A DNA stretch of 64,000 nucleotides from Pelodera strongyloides (taxonomy: Eukaryota > Nematoda > Chromadorea > Rhabditida > Rhabditidae): assembly GCA_036852015.1 (NCBI GenBank), contig JAANDG010000025.1, forward strand, positions 496,001 to 560,000, in the 5' to 3' direction. The position numbers and the translations under genes are program-made. This document shows, in pieces, positions 11,160-23,090 of the stretch (the stretch's first letter is position 1; each line of letters starts with the position of its first letter). The notes beneath the pieces are model-generated. The model did no database searches. It was given only the letters and a program-made list of their open reading frames with translations, and was not told the DNA's origin.

Positions 11160-11390
11160 ACGTACTTAGAAACACCGTGGTGAATTTTTTTTATAGCCAG
11201 GAATCAGAAATATTTTGCCACGGTCTGTTGAGATAAAGAAAACACCGTGGCACGGTGTTTTGAGATCAAGAAGCCGCAGTGAGATTTTCATAGCCAGGAA
11301 TATTTTTCCACGCACTTTTGAGATCAAGAAAGCACCGCGGTGAGATTTTATAGCCAGGAATATCTTGCCAGTGGTTTGATAATCAAAAGA
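11160..11390. repeat. Tandem repeat omicron
   Basis: Three to four units of about 65-70 bp carrying CACCGTGGTGA, TTTATAGCCAGGAATATTTTG and TTTTGAGATCAAGAAA. Between this and the polyadenylation site of gene B nothing else is seen. Confidence 0.65.
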
Positions 11391-11497
11391 CCGTCAATGC
11401 GCACCTTGATAACCCAGAAAAACGAAGGCTCAAGACAAATCCCCGGCATTGATGTGGTAACATAAAAAAATCATCTAACACAAACTAATCAAAAACA

Positions 11498-11503
11498 TTT
11501 ATT
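11498..11503 (-). terminator. Polyadenylation signal AATAAA of gene B
   Basis: AATAAA on the minus strand about 245 bases past the gene B stop; the first such signal downstream that I see. Confidence 0.45.
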
Positions 11504-11748
11504 ATGGTTGCACACTATAGGAATACTGTGCTATCACACGGAGAGATCCAAAGAGTTTCATATTGAAGAGAAATTTGAAGTAGATACAGTAAACAGGAAC
11601 AGAAACAAGCAACCCTGATAATTTTGTTTGCGCGTTGACCAAAAAAAACTATTGAAAAAAACTAATAAAACAATACTAATTAGACAAACCCTAAAAATAA
11701 ATAGAAAAGCATAGGGTATTAACGTAGAATACATAAGTTAACAATACC

Positions 11749-14700
11749 CTATTCGGAAACCTTGTGTCGTTTGTTGTCTGGTTCACTTGCAGAGTCATTC
11801 ATCGCACCTGAAATAAAAAAACCTTTATACAAACATGTTTTGAAAATATACAAACATGTTTTGTACACGATGGTATGATTTCTCGAGGAACCCCACATAA
11901 CCTGCAAGGTTCGAAAGAGCAAATCGACTGCACGCACACTGAGGAAACTTGGCCGGCGCGCGGCCTACACTAGGCCCGAAAAATGTGCGCCGCCTACACC
12001 CCGCACATAAATGAGAAAGTGGCACGAGAGACACATGAAAGGTGGGCGGCTGGTGCGCCCGGTGTAGGCGAACACACGAAAGACGAAGATCGCCGTCCAC
12101 AGGCCTACACCAAGCCCACCCTGGGCCTGTGCGCCGCCTACACCAGGCCCGAAATGGGTGGGCCGCCATGCCTGGGCCCACCTGGCCAAAGTTTCTAGTG
12201 CAATAGTGCTATTTTCAATTTTCCAAAGAAAAATGGCGAAATCGATGCCGCGCTGCCTCAATGGTCTGCCTAGCCGCGCATTGCTCGTGTTGATTGGTAT
12301 GCGGTTTCTACTTTCTACAGCGATCTTTCCGTTCTTAGTTTCATGGAAAACCCTTCGGAAAACTACGAAAAGCACAGCGGACGTGTCTTAAAACATAAAA
12401 AGCACAGCGAGACGTGTCTTAAAACTATAAAAAGCACAGTGAAACGCGTCTTACCTTCCACAGGACCATCCATTTGTTCTTCTGTTGTTTTCTCGCCCTC
12501 CTGTGGTTCTGGATCATCGCCCTGTTCTAAGAGTACCTAAACCGAAACTTGCAGTAAATATGAAAAAAATTTCCGAGGCTCGCAAATTTCTTGAAACATT
12601 CAGACCGGAGAGGGCTAGGCTATTATTGCCCATATGCCCACGCGGCGTTCCGTTCCGGTTTGACGTATTGAACAAACTTTCTTTAAGTAAGAAACCCGAT
12701 CTTGAAGCGTCATTTATTTAATTATCGGATATTGTAAAAAAATTCAAGAAGCACCTACCTCATTCACCAGTGCCATTATCCGCTCTTGCAATTCGTATGT
12801 CCGTTTTTTTGACCGAATTTTCTCTATCTTCTTTGTTATTAGTCGTCCTTAAACAAATTCCCCTACAGAGAGTTAACAACTTTAATTCAGCATGATTATT
12901 ACATTCCATAATCGAGACTATTTATTTAATTTCAAGGTCCTTTTACATTTTACATTTTACGCCCTGCTAAAAAGGAAGAAAAATAAAAAAAAACTAAAAC
13001 TTAAAACTTACCAAAGAGGCGAAGTTCTGTATCGGTTGGTTCCATAGATAAAACAGCCACACCTCGGTCACCCATGTCTCTTTGCTGAAGAAAAAAGTAA
13101 TACATTGACTTTAAAGGGATGGGCCCACGAGCCACGGGAAAAATTCTTCCCACAGAATGTCCGGAATTTTAGAAATATTACAGTAAAATCCGCATTTCTT
13201 TGCATCTAGAACTCACATAGTTATTCCCCGGCAAAGTTCGGCCAGGTACCGTAGTCAGAATCATTTTTTTTTGCGCTTTTAGGGCACTACAGTATTGGAA
13301 AAGCTTTTTTATAATCGTAGGAATGTTTTCATCCGTTTAACAATTATTATGTAGAGAAAGAATGCAAATGGACGGATATAAACAGTAAAAACGTATTTCG
13401 ATGTTGCTGACTACGGTACCTGGCCGAACTGTTTGCAGGGGAATAACGTTCTAGGTGCAAAGAAATGCGGCTTTCAACAGTATTCTGTGCAACCAAATTA
13501 GGAAAACTTTTTTTCTCGTGGGTCTCTTTAAGTTAAGTCCAAACGCAACGGAGACAATGTGAAGGAAATACAGTAACGTAAATTCTGGGGCCGGGTCCTA
13601 TAAGTTTTCCACACCATTCCAATAGTTCATAATTCATACTACAGTATACATACACATAATATTCAACTATTCAACTCGATGTTGTTGTTGCCGGAGGCAG
13701 CCAGTGGTTGATCATCCTCGCGAGATGGGATATAAGAGGCCTAAAAATGTTGCCACCCGCGGCTTATTCCAGCAGGAATCCAGAACGCTGTCGTCAACAC
13801 GATGGAGGTAGTGGTTCGTGAATCTGCTGTATTCAACTCGATAAAACTTTACCTCGGCGCCCGGAATCTTCACAGTTGGGAATCCGCCCATCATGGGAAC
13901 ATCGTCATTTGCAGCAATCAAAGTCGGATCTCGCATGGCTAAATGTTAGGAAGTGAGCTAAAACGCACTCTATTAGGCCATACTAGACATTTCGATAGAC
14001 ATTTAGCATATCACTATTGTCCGTGTTACCTCGATAACATAAATTAGCATATGAGTCTAGCTATACATATAAGTCGATGGTATTGCTGGTATGAGGTCAC
14101 AGCCCCCGCTGAATAAAGTCTTCATTTCGTCTTAGTCTGGTGTGCCGCTACAATACTAAAGGAGAAAAAAAACGGTTCCAAAAAGTATTCTAATTAGTAA
14201 AGTATCCTAAAGTATCCTATCATGAAGTATCCTACACTATCCTATATTATCCTACAGTATCTAAAGTAAGTATTCTGCGACGAGCTTTGATGGTACGAAC
14301 TACGAACAGCTCATTGGCTGTTCTAGATACAATGCTAGAGACCACTGTACATGAGGCTCCCCTGCATTTAAATTAAACCATAAACTTAACACACCATCAA
14401 ATGTCTTCTTGTGTTCAGCAGCTGCGGCTTTCAATGCATCTGGCACCTCATTTTTCTAAAATAAACTGATTTGAAAAGAATAATTTAATCAGGCCTGGAA
14501 TTGGAATCACAAAACAAAACCCTAGGGCTGGCCGCTGACGATACATCACCATACAAAAGAAAAGAAAAATTCTCACCGACGTCTGAAACGGGAGCTGTTT
14601 AACGGGATTGAAGCTGAAGAATCCATATTTTTGCACGGGATAAATCGAAGGGCCGACGTGCGCGGGATGTGGCATATTTAAGCCAGGCACTTTCAGTGCT

Positions 14701-15877
14701 GTCTGTTGAGCGGAGGAAGTGTTTGTGTTATTCGCATAATTCGCAACTGACTAAATAAACAAGCTAGATTGTCTTAAAAACAGGAAAGTGGAAATCCCGA
14801 TATGGCCCCGATTATTTTGGAAAAAACCCCGATATGGCCCCGATTCTTCCAAAAAAAAACCCGATCACGTCCCGCAAAAAGCCCGATCACGAATAATCGG
14901 GGCCATATCGGGAACAGTTCCCAATATGCCCGATTATTTCAAAAAACCACGATTATTTGTCGAAAAACCCCGATCATTTCCAAAAACCCCGATTATTTTC
15001 CAGAAAACCCCGCTATGGCCCCGATCACGGCCCGCTTTTTTGAGGGACGTGATCGGGGCCATACCGGGGTTTTTGGTTTTCCATGCAGTCGCAAACACAA
15101 AGGCAACCATATTCAGAAGCCAGCAAGAGTAATAAAGAACTTCTCATTGTTTAACAAATACCTTGACAATAAACACATGAAAACGTACAGGGAAAAATTG
15201 TGATTCTGTATGCGCGATGTGTGCCTGAACCTCATCATTGCTGTACATCTGTGGGCCTTCAGCATAAGAGTGGGGTCCATAGTGAACTCCCTCCGCGGGG
15301 GGTGGGGGTGGAGGTGGTTGGGACATGTCGGTCTGAGAAGTGAAAAAAATTAGGATGTACACCGAAACGAAGGGATGAAACACAATGGTTACGCTAACGA
15401 AGGATCTAAAAGAGTTTGCACAATCTTCCGGGATACAATGATGAAACCGGCTTGACAGCAATGTTAGTATAATGGGGTTTCCACCTTCGAGAATCGAGAA
15501 TCGCGCATGCGAAAATGTCCAATGCCTGCCCATGTTCCAGTCATTTTACATGCGTCAACTGCCTACCGTAGCCCATGTGAATCGCACACTTGAGCGAAAA
15601 TGCCCTAGACGCGTGCTATTTTGAAATAGATACACACTAGATCCAAAAACGCTGCGGGACCATTTCATTTACATCTACTCGAACATGGACGACATGCATT
15701 TGTCATTTTCGCAAGCGCGAATCGCATACATGGAAACCCCGTAAGAAGACCGAAAAGCTTCAAATGGTCGTGGAATTGCGAAGCACCGGAATAATATGAA
15801 GATCACACCTCACGGCGCAATACTGGCTAATTAATTTTCTACAAACAATAAATAAAAATTACCTGTCCTCCGTTCAT
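11749..15877 (-). CDS. Gene B: unrecognised Pro-rich/helical protein, paralogue of gene A
   Basis: Nine exons, 5' to 3': 15877-15863, 15332-15189, 14702-14577, 14455-14395, 13938-13853, 13084-13012, 12847-12759, 12521-12455 and 11807-11749. All are in phase and give 239 residues. The N-terminus has a seven-proline run, then PVQKYGFF (75-82), an AANDDVPMMGGFP stretch, EPTDTELRLF leading into a basic helix of about 30 residues (KKIEKIRS...ERIMALVNE, about 169-198), and an acidic then basic tail ending KRHKVSE. Gene A shows the same PVQxYGFF motif and the same helix encoded by an 89-nt exon in the same phase. The helix is reminiscent of a BESS-type motif, but I would not assign it. The KR-rich end suggests a nuclear protein. 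The start ATG follows a probable trans-splice acceptor by 17 bases. Confidence 0.8.
11936..12200. repeat. Dispersed GC-rich repeat lambda, copy 2
   Basis: Starts CACACTGAGGAAACTTGGCC and holds repeated GGCCTACACYAAGCCC and GCCGCCTACACC units with inverted partners. It fills most of the last intron of gene B. Confidence 0.6.
13108..13530. mobile_element. Inverted-repeat element in a gene B intron
   Basis: Matching arms: TTCTTTGCATCTAGAAC / GTTCTAGGTGCAAAGAAA and GGCCAGGTACCGTAGTCAG / CTGACTACGGTACCTGGCC. The outer ends carry AAAGGGATGGGCCCACGAG / CTCGTGGGTCTCTTT. It is a MITE-like foldback. Confidence 0.7.
13663..13740 (-). CDS. Possible alternative last exon of gene B
   Basis: After an ACATTTTTAG acceptor the frame expected from the preceding exon (13938-13853) stays open for 25 codons, reads ASYIPSREDDQPLAAS..., and stops at TGA. 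Used instead of the four downstream exons it would give a 169-residue form lacking the basic helix. The composition looks coding, but only transcripts can decide. Confidence 0.35.
   Translation of the reverse strand, partial: ASYIPSREDDQPLAASGNNNIELNS
14197..14272. repeat. Short tandem repeat AGTATCCTA-type
   Basis: Seven or so variants of (A/C)AGTATCCTA in a row, in a gene B intron. Confidence 0.7.
14779..15085. repeat. Zeta repeat array, copy 2
   Basis: Repeated AAACCCCGATTATTT and CCCCGATATGGCCCCGAT units, ending with the complementary GATCGGGGCCATACCGGGG. It lies in the intron between gene B exons 2 and 3. Confidence 0.7.
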
Positions 15878-15894
15878 CTCCCGCTCTTTGCAAT

Positions 15895-15896
15895 CT
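15895..15896 (-). promoter_or_regulatory. Probable trans-splice acceptor of gene B
   Basis: On the minus strand TTTTGTATTGTAG precedes the start codon by 17 bases, with no in-frame coding upstream. Gene A lies upstream on the same strand, so B could be a downstream operon gene. Confidence 0.5.
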
Positions 15897-16483
15897 ACAA
15901 TACAAAATATAATAAAATGTAATAGTGTAATGATAATAATAATAGTAATCATATAATATAATAGTAATCAACAATAACTGATAATAACATACTATGCCGA
16001 TAAATATTCATGATATATATTAAATCAAGTGTAACAGTCATGCGTTCCACAGGACACTGAGTCTTTCGAAACAATTTATAATAGAGTTCAAATTTCAAAT
16101 AACTGCACCAATCAAATATTCTTCCAATACAACTAAAAACAATCTAAAACCAAACAGTTTTGCTTATTACACATTGACACAACAGTAACGGCGAAAGGGA
16201 TATATAGAGACGTCGGTTAAACAATAAATGTACTAGTAGAACCAACAAAGGATTGCTAAATGATGTCGCAAAGGCTAGGTCAAAAGTAGCAAAACAAATA
16301 AGATCAGTCATTGAACAAAATTATCAATATCCAATTTCCCAAACTTCCTCCCCGTCTCTGCACCATTCGGGGAGTCGGGCAAACAAGAACAATACTTATT
16401 CAATATAATGCCAAAAAATGCTGCTACAGCCGAAAAATAAACAAAGCAACCGTCATACGTTTATAATATTGGGGCTAATAAAC

Positions 16484-16649
16484 TTTAGCGAAATACCGGC
16501 CAGATTTTGAAACACATCGAGTACACCAGCACTCTCATGCAACTTAGGCAAATTTGCATAAATTAGAATAAAAAATCGAGCAAATTTGCATAAATAGAAT
16601 TCAGGAGTCCACGATGCGTTTCAAAAACCGGCCGGTATTTCGCTTTAAA
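16484..16649. mobile_element. MITE family alpha
   Basis: Ends TTTAGCGAAATACCGGCC and GGCCGGTATTTCGCTTTAAA, in the gap between genes A and B. Confidence 0.85.
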
Positions 16650-16698
16650 CAAGAGATCAAACCTGACACTAATAAAATGCCTCCTCTCTATTTAGATT

Positions 16699-19600
16699 TA
16701 GAAAGTGCCTGAACCACCGACACCAGGGACAGATGCCCACGGATCGTAAGGGCGAGACTGAAAAAGATTCGTTTTCATATTTTCAGTCAAAAATACATTT
16801 CTCGTAAGCCAGTAACGTCATAGCGTGTCTTGAAGGGGAACAACAGGAAGACATACCATTCTCCCAATCTTCACAATTATAACAGAAATCCTCACTAACA
16901 GTTCCAGGCTAGGTCTTCATTAGTTTTCCAACTTTTCATATATCGAATGTTTTGAAGGAATATACGCAACGCATTAGGGAGCATTCGGGATGCGTTTTCC
17001 GAAAGGTTGTCATGCGAATTCATCGTTCGGGATGGACACTTTATCACGGTGAAAGCAAAAAAATACAGTATGAATTAGAATGGAAAAGTACAAATTAGCA
17101 TGGGTTGCATGCTAAATCATACTATATTTTTTGCTTTCTCCTAGTCCATCCAGAACGATGAATTTGCCTGAGAACCTTTCTGAAAGAACATCCCGAACGC
17201 GCCCTTAGGGTTACCGTTTACATACTAACAGAATCAGAAAACGCACCATAAATATTAAAATCCAAATGCTTACCTCAAATGAGCTGTAGCCACCTCCTGG
17301 GTATCCTCCTCCTCCAGCACCATATCCATAGCTAGGATGAGGCTGTTCGTTCTGATAGTTAGCCTCCGTTTTCAGCATCTTCGCAGGGCTCGGCCCACTG
17401 CCTCTAGATTGGTCACCAGGCGGGGTACCACGATTCTCGGCCCTATTTTGACCGCTTTGATTTTGATTGTCCCGCTTATCCCCATTATCAGACCACTCGT
17501 AACTGTTGACATGGTCTTGCTGAGCAATTGCCTGAAATTTCACTTTCGGTGCAAAAGGTTTAATCAATATAGCATTAAACTACGCAATGAAAAAGGCAAA
17601 CAAGGAAGCACGAAGTCAGAGGCCCTATAGTCCTATTCACCAACACACAGGGAGCCCTCCCTGGCCTCCCCAGGGAGCTAAAGAGTGCGTAGAGAGTGTG
17701 AGAGCAGGAGATTCAGGGCGACCGCGAGCCTAGAGAGGACTCCATATGTGTTGGTGAATACGGCTTCAGCAGTCGAAGCACATCAATAAATAATGCGCGA
17801 AAACTGTAAATTTATATCACCAAATAGTTTTCAGCAACTCATTAATTCAAATCAAAGAAAGAATAACGGAGACATATATTGACACACAAAATAAATAACA
17901 GAAAAGATTTACCTTGTTGATGAGCTGCATGATTTCCGACTGTAAACGATCCACGGTACCACTGTCTCTCAGCTGTTCCATTTTCTTCCACACCATTTTT
18001 CCTTAAATAAAGAACAAATTACCGTAAAATATCACATTTGTAGAACGGACCAAACACAAAGAATTCTTGGTTCCTTGTTTGTGCGAATAAAAATGATTGT
18101 AAAGTTTTGCTTGAGTTCCAGTTCCAAATGCAGCATCAAGTACAATTTAGAACTTTAGAACTAGTGGCAGGGTGGCCCAAAGGTTTCAAATACAACCACA
18201 AAGGGCGTCAAAAAGTTTCAAATCCTGATACTTAAGCGTCGATATTCCGAATTCCCAATACACTTGCAAAATCAATGGTAGGATGGAATATTGTCACTGC
18301 AAGCCAGTGAAATCACATTAGCACAAAGGCATCCCATGATTCAAAGAAAGAAAACCCGAAAAACGACATACCAAAAAGCTCATGCAGGCTCGGTTCTTTC
18401 TTAGCCGCATCGCCCGGAGGTCCCGCAGGTTTCTGCTGTTGAAAGTGAAACAAATCATTATCCCATCCCTTACTACTGTGAACTTGTGAACCCCAAACAG
18501 CATGGAAACACAACCGTTAGTCCAAAATCAAAATTCCGGTAGGGGTAGAATAAAAAAACCTACAAACCCAGGAATTCAACTAAAAATGCTACTCAAGAAC
18601 TGGACTTTAGAATTTGGAAAATCATTAGGTCGGTTCTCATTACTATCACGCCACAGCGCACGTTGCGGAACTAACGACTATGATCATGAGCATCTAATGG
18701 ACAAAAAAAGAAAACTTAATAGTAATAATAATAAACCTACATTCGATTCCGGACCCGGTGCGGGAAATTGCTCTCTTCTTCCAGACTGCTGTGGTTGCGA
18801 AGTGTCCATTCGATCAAAACCGTCCGGGCCGCCCATAAAAGCAGGTCTGGGTCCGGGGGCACCAGGACGCTCAGAACCCAGTGAGACTGGAGGTCTGAGC
18901 ACTGGAGCTCCAGGACGAGGACCAAACGATCCCATTAGAGGTCTGAAACGGTCGCCACCACCTATCGGAGCAGGAGGCGTGTTGTTCGCAGAAGGGGTGT
19001 TCAGAGTATCTAAATTGAAGCCATAAAAACTTTATATAAGGGTAGGGGTAACCGCCGGGTTTCTATAAACAACACTACGTGCAGTCCTTTCTTCTCATTT
19101 TGCGTGACTATATTGTGTGTTGTCCCTTTACGTTTACTACCAAACCAATAAATAATTGAATTTGCTATAATTGTTATTGTATCGGGTAAATGCAGTTCCT
19201 TCTTCTCATCTTTTTCGCAGTAGTTCAAAAGCTGGCAGTAAGTGTTCGCTTTTGATCTTTCTGCATTTCTGCGTAAGCGAATTCAACTTATTTCTCCGCA
19301 ACATAAGCAATGCCGGACTGGGAATGTTTTACTATATTAAGCATTATCCTTTATCTTTCTTACTTTATTTTAATAATCTCTGTTGGATTTATTTAGATTT
19401 ATTCATTTTATTGCGATTGCGTTTAATAGAGATTTATACATAGTTCATTTATTATTCGGATGTTCGTGTCCGTGCTGTTTTCAGTTCTAAGTCTGGAGCG
19501 GACTGGCCGGACAGAACCCGAATATATTACTATGGTAGCAATGAATTTAGGTGCAGTATTTATGTATATGGATTTATGAATTTATGATGATCTTTTATTT

Positions 19601-22381
19601 TTGTATGTATCATACGGTGTTACTCTACTAATTGATCCCACAACACAACAAACATCAAACGATCAAACACGCTCATTTAGTTTGCTTGGTCTTGTTTAGT
19701 AAGTATTAAGTACATTTAATTTGGGTATATTTTGGGCTGATGTTCTCAAACCCTTATTTTAAAGGAAACATGAGTCTGGAGTCTTACTCGAATAAGAGAG
19801 AAGTACCACAAGCCCACAGTGCATCCAGCAGGCACCATCTTTCAGATGTTTATTTTAAAGTAAATACATAATTTAGTGGAAAGATTATTAGATATAAAGA
19901 AAAAATAAGCACCTGGGTTGCTTCTCTTGCCCTTCGGTCCCCTTTTATCCTTCTGAAACGGCAATTCGGTACTGAGATCGGCGGACCCGCCAGTGATCGA
20001 TCAGTTAAATTCGGAGTATTCCAGATCTCGAGATCGTGGGCATATTATTCACGAACATGTGGAGCAGCAGGGGGGAGCTTTCTGACTGCTACGCTAACAC
20101 TCGAAAACACCCTGCCCTGCCACCTCTGCCCATATGTTTGAGAATACATACGACCCGTAAATCGCATCATTTTGAGACATATCACTGACAGCAATCTCTC
20201 AAAACAAAACATTGAGAGACACTGGTTCTCATAATTTTTCGAGTAACAATGCGCAATCAGGCACAACGGCAAGTACATGAATACATGTGACAGACAATTG
20301 CCGTATGCCCGTATATTTAGATGTTCACTAAAATAAAACATTAATTTTGTTAATATACCATATAATAATAAAATATATACTCGATTGTGAGAATTTAAAA
20401 TTTAATCTGAGGCCATATTCACCACGCAATCGCCGTCTTTTTCTCTGTGTGTCTCACATTGGAGTGATATTTTCTGTCCCCGGGAATATTTCCCCGAGGC
20501 CCGAGGGAATCGGAAGGGATTTGGGATATGGCCTCAGAAGCATAGATAGTGTCAGGGTCACTACAAAAAACGTTCATACTTGTATTTACTGTAAATAATA
20601 GTTGCACGCATGGCCGATTCACTAACTCACACCGTATCGAGTTCATCAGCTAGTGTCATTTACTCATCGTAGACAAGAAAATGACATATGTGAACGATAA
20701 TTTCTGCACAAACAAACATGGGCAAAACAATATTTAGCACACAACTATCGTCCACTCGTACTCGAAATTTGTGTGTGAGTTAATACTGGATGTACAAACG
20801 CAATATTATTATTTACAGGAAATAAAGTAGTAACAACGATTTTAAAGTGACGTCCCCGACACTCTGTCTAATAGCCAATGACAGGTAAGTGCGATCAAAT
20901 TTTTCGTAGGAGCAAATACAAAATCGACCATGGAACCATCAAAAACAAATGACGGTCGTCTGTCAAATTCAAATTTAAAAATTGCAGACCATGTAGACGA
21001 ACGAAATCATTCATTCACACTATGCAAAGTTGCTTGCAACAGTGTGTGAATTTCATAGATTTGGAACAACGACAACCTAAGGCTAGCTTTGTTCTTGTTC
21101 ATAAGGGCTCAAAATCAAAATGTGATATATATATATACGCTATGCGCAATACAGAATCGGAATAACGCAAGAAAACTGAAACTGACTGATCCGGCGTGAC
21201 CCTCCATTACTCCAGGAACCGAATTTCTAAAGAAACCGTATTCCTGCACGGGAAATAGAAGTGGTTGTTGCGGTGCCATATAATCCATGCCTCGTCCACC
21301 CTGCAATATTACATAAATTTCTTGCTTAAAATCATAGGGATTGCAGGGAGTTAGTGAAACGTGTAACGTATTGTGGACAACTGGACAACTTTGAATTGTA
21401 TGCATAATTGGATCTATTTGTTTGTGCTGATATATGTATGCAACACGTGGAAATGCAAATTTGCAAATGCAGTTGCACAATATACATTTCACTTCAAAGT
21501 TCATGACAGACGTTTTAACTACCGCGCTTTCACAGTAGAACTGATCAAAATTATATGTGTTAAAGTTGTGACATGCAATGTAAAGTCAGAAAGCAAACAT
21601 TGACGTGGTTGATTGACCTCAAGCTGCAGAGAAAAAAGTGAACCTACCATCCAATTATTCTGCCTGTGCGGAGGAAATTGTTTCTCCTTCTGAGCCTGCT
21701 GGGCACGTGCTTCCTTCCTTTGATCTTTCTCTCTTAATGAGAACGAGCTTAAAGGGAATATGTATGCCCTTTTTGAAGTTAAGCTGTATTAATATAATGT
21801 GTGTTCCTCATTAAGGAAACAACAACAAAAATTGTTAAAAGTTTCCCATTTAAAAGAAAATGATTTTCAAAGTTCATCTTTTCCATAGTAAACGCGTTGC
21901 TTGACCCCCTGGCTTACACGGCAGTGCTGATGGAGCAAAAATTTTTGCATATGTGTGCATACATCGGCATATAGCATGCAACAGCGACATATTTGCATGC
22001 AAATGAGAATATTCGAATTTACATATTCAGTCGCCTACTTAAATTCATGTCTGGTGTGGAAACTCTAGTTTCGCAGTTGTCTTGCTCATTTTGAGTGCCT
22101 ACATATTCCCTTTAACGCACACGTTTACTTACAACATCAGCGGAATAGAGGGAAAGTCTAATAAAACGGCCACACAGTCGATTTGAAGAGTTAACACTTC
22201 AGATCTCCAGGAATAACTAAACGCCCTTTCCGGACACAAATATAAAAACTGTGTACCTTTGTGCCTTTCCTCCACGCTTTCTCCTTTTTGCTTCCGCAGA
22301 GGACGCTCCGGCTCCTGCAGCAGGACTCTCCGTTTCCTTTTCGTTGGACTTTTGCGGAACGGGGTAACCACCCTTGCCCAT
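16699..22381 (-). CDS. Gene A: unrecognised Gly/Pro-rich protein, paralogue of gene B
   Basis: Nine exons, 5' to 3': 22381-22257, 21732-21648, 21300-21187, 19952-19913, 19009-18741, 18435-18372, 18001-17913, 17531-17274 and 16758-16699. All are in phase and give 367 residues. Order: a basic stretch (EAKRRKRGGK), a Gln/Lys-rich helix (KEARAQQAQKEKQ), PVQEYGFF (about 87-94), another basic patch (KDKRGPKGKR), a Pro/Gly-rich part with repeated RPG/PGAP, then KKEPSLHELF and a 30-residue helix (KKMEQLRD...SEIMQLINK). The protein ends with an Asn/Gln-rich and Gly/Tyr-rich tail (YGYGAGGGGYPGGGY). The helix exon is 89 nt in the same phase as in gene B. Low-complexity Gly/Tyr and Pro segments suggest an RNA- or chromatin-associated protein, but no known domain such as an RRM was found. 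Confidence 0.8.
16976..17212. mobile_element. MITE family rho, copy 1
   Basis: Arms GGGAGCATTCGGGATGCGTTTTCC / ACATCCCGAACGCGCCC, with inner AAAAAATACAGTATGAATTA / AATCATACTATATTTTTTGC. A related element lies at 28818-29010. It sits in the last intron of gene A. Confidence 0.65.
17630..17765. mobile_element. Small inverted-repeat element
   Basis: Arms CCTATTCACCAACACA and TGTGTTGGTGAATACGG enclose about 110 bp with CCCTCCCTGG motifs. Confidence 0.6.
20408..20540. mobile_element. MITE family epsilon
   Basis: GAGGCCATATTCACCACGC at the left and GATATGGCCTCAG at the right, in a gene A intron. Confidence 0.75.
21748..22115. mobile_element. MITE family gamma, copy 2
   Basis: TTAAAGGGAATATGTATGCC at the left and CCTACATATTCCCTTTAA at the right. 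It sits in intron 1 of gene A, 15 bp from the exon 2 acceptor. Confidence 0.85.
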
Positions 22382-22394
22382 AACTCTTTCCGGT

Positions 22395-22396
22395 CT
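22395..22396 (-). promoter_or_regulatory. Probable trans-splice acceptor of gene A
   Basis: TCTTTTCTTTTTAG on the minus strand lies 13 bases before the chosen ATG. The exon is open upstream of the ATG as far as the acceptor, so an upstream exon joined by ordinary splicing cannot be excluded. Confidence 0.5.
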
Positions 22397-22897
22397 AAAA
22401 AGAAAAGATTGACAATCCAAACAGACTCCAAAATTACTAGGCACAAGATGTAAAACAACCAAGTAGCCACATATGCGCGTGGGAAGAAGGAGATTGAATG
22501 GAAACAAAGATTCCCAGCTACTGGAAATCTAGAGCCCAAAAGACCTAAGCGACAAGATAATTTCGTAGCAACCATATGGATTACGCGCTACTTGCATGGT
22601 TAGTCAATCAAAGAAAATAAGTAAACAACACATAACAACGACATGACAGTAATGTAAAATGGAGCAAAAAAAGATATACGCCGGAAAGTGAAAGACCCAT
22701 TTAGTACAGGTCTACACACACATTTAGCAACATACTAGGACACGATTGTTTCGGCAGACCTGTCTTAGATCGACGCTCTTTCAATACTAAACCCTTTTTA
22801 ACGCGCGCCGCCGTCGCGCCACTACGGTAGTCTTTTAGTGAAGTAGAATTTTTCGACCAAGTACTTTACCATCACTGTCCCACAATTTTACATCCAA

Positions 22898-23065
22898 AAT
22901 GAAAGCGAAATGCTAGCCTCTTTGGAAAATTTGCATATGATAAACAAATCCTATGTATCCTATGCTAATTTTGTACCATTGTCGTGGATGATCGTACAAA
23001 ATTAGAATAGGATACATAGGGTTTGCTTATCCTATGCAAATTTTCTAAAGGGTTGGCATTTCGCT
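22898..23065. mobile_element. MITE family beta (long palindrome), diverged copy
   Basis: GAAAGCGAAATGCTAGCC at the left and GGTTGGCATTTCGCTG at the right. The arms pair across almost the whole length around GTACCATTGTCGTGGATGATCGTAC. Confidence 0.8.
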
Positions 23066-23090
23066 GTAGCATTGTTTTAGATAAACAACT

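Noticed and set aside
22257..22394. Gene A as a NONO/PSPC1-type DBHS protein, because of PERVM-like residues and a Gln/Lys helix.
   Set aside because: No RRM exons were found upstream on this strand, and the similarity does not extend beyond a few residues.
22129..22575. A 148-codon minus-strand frame overlapping gene A exon 1.
   Set aside because: The gene A frame is a different one, with conserved phase into exon 2; this is a shadow.
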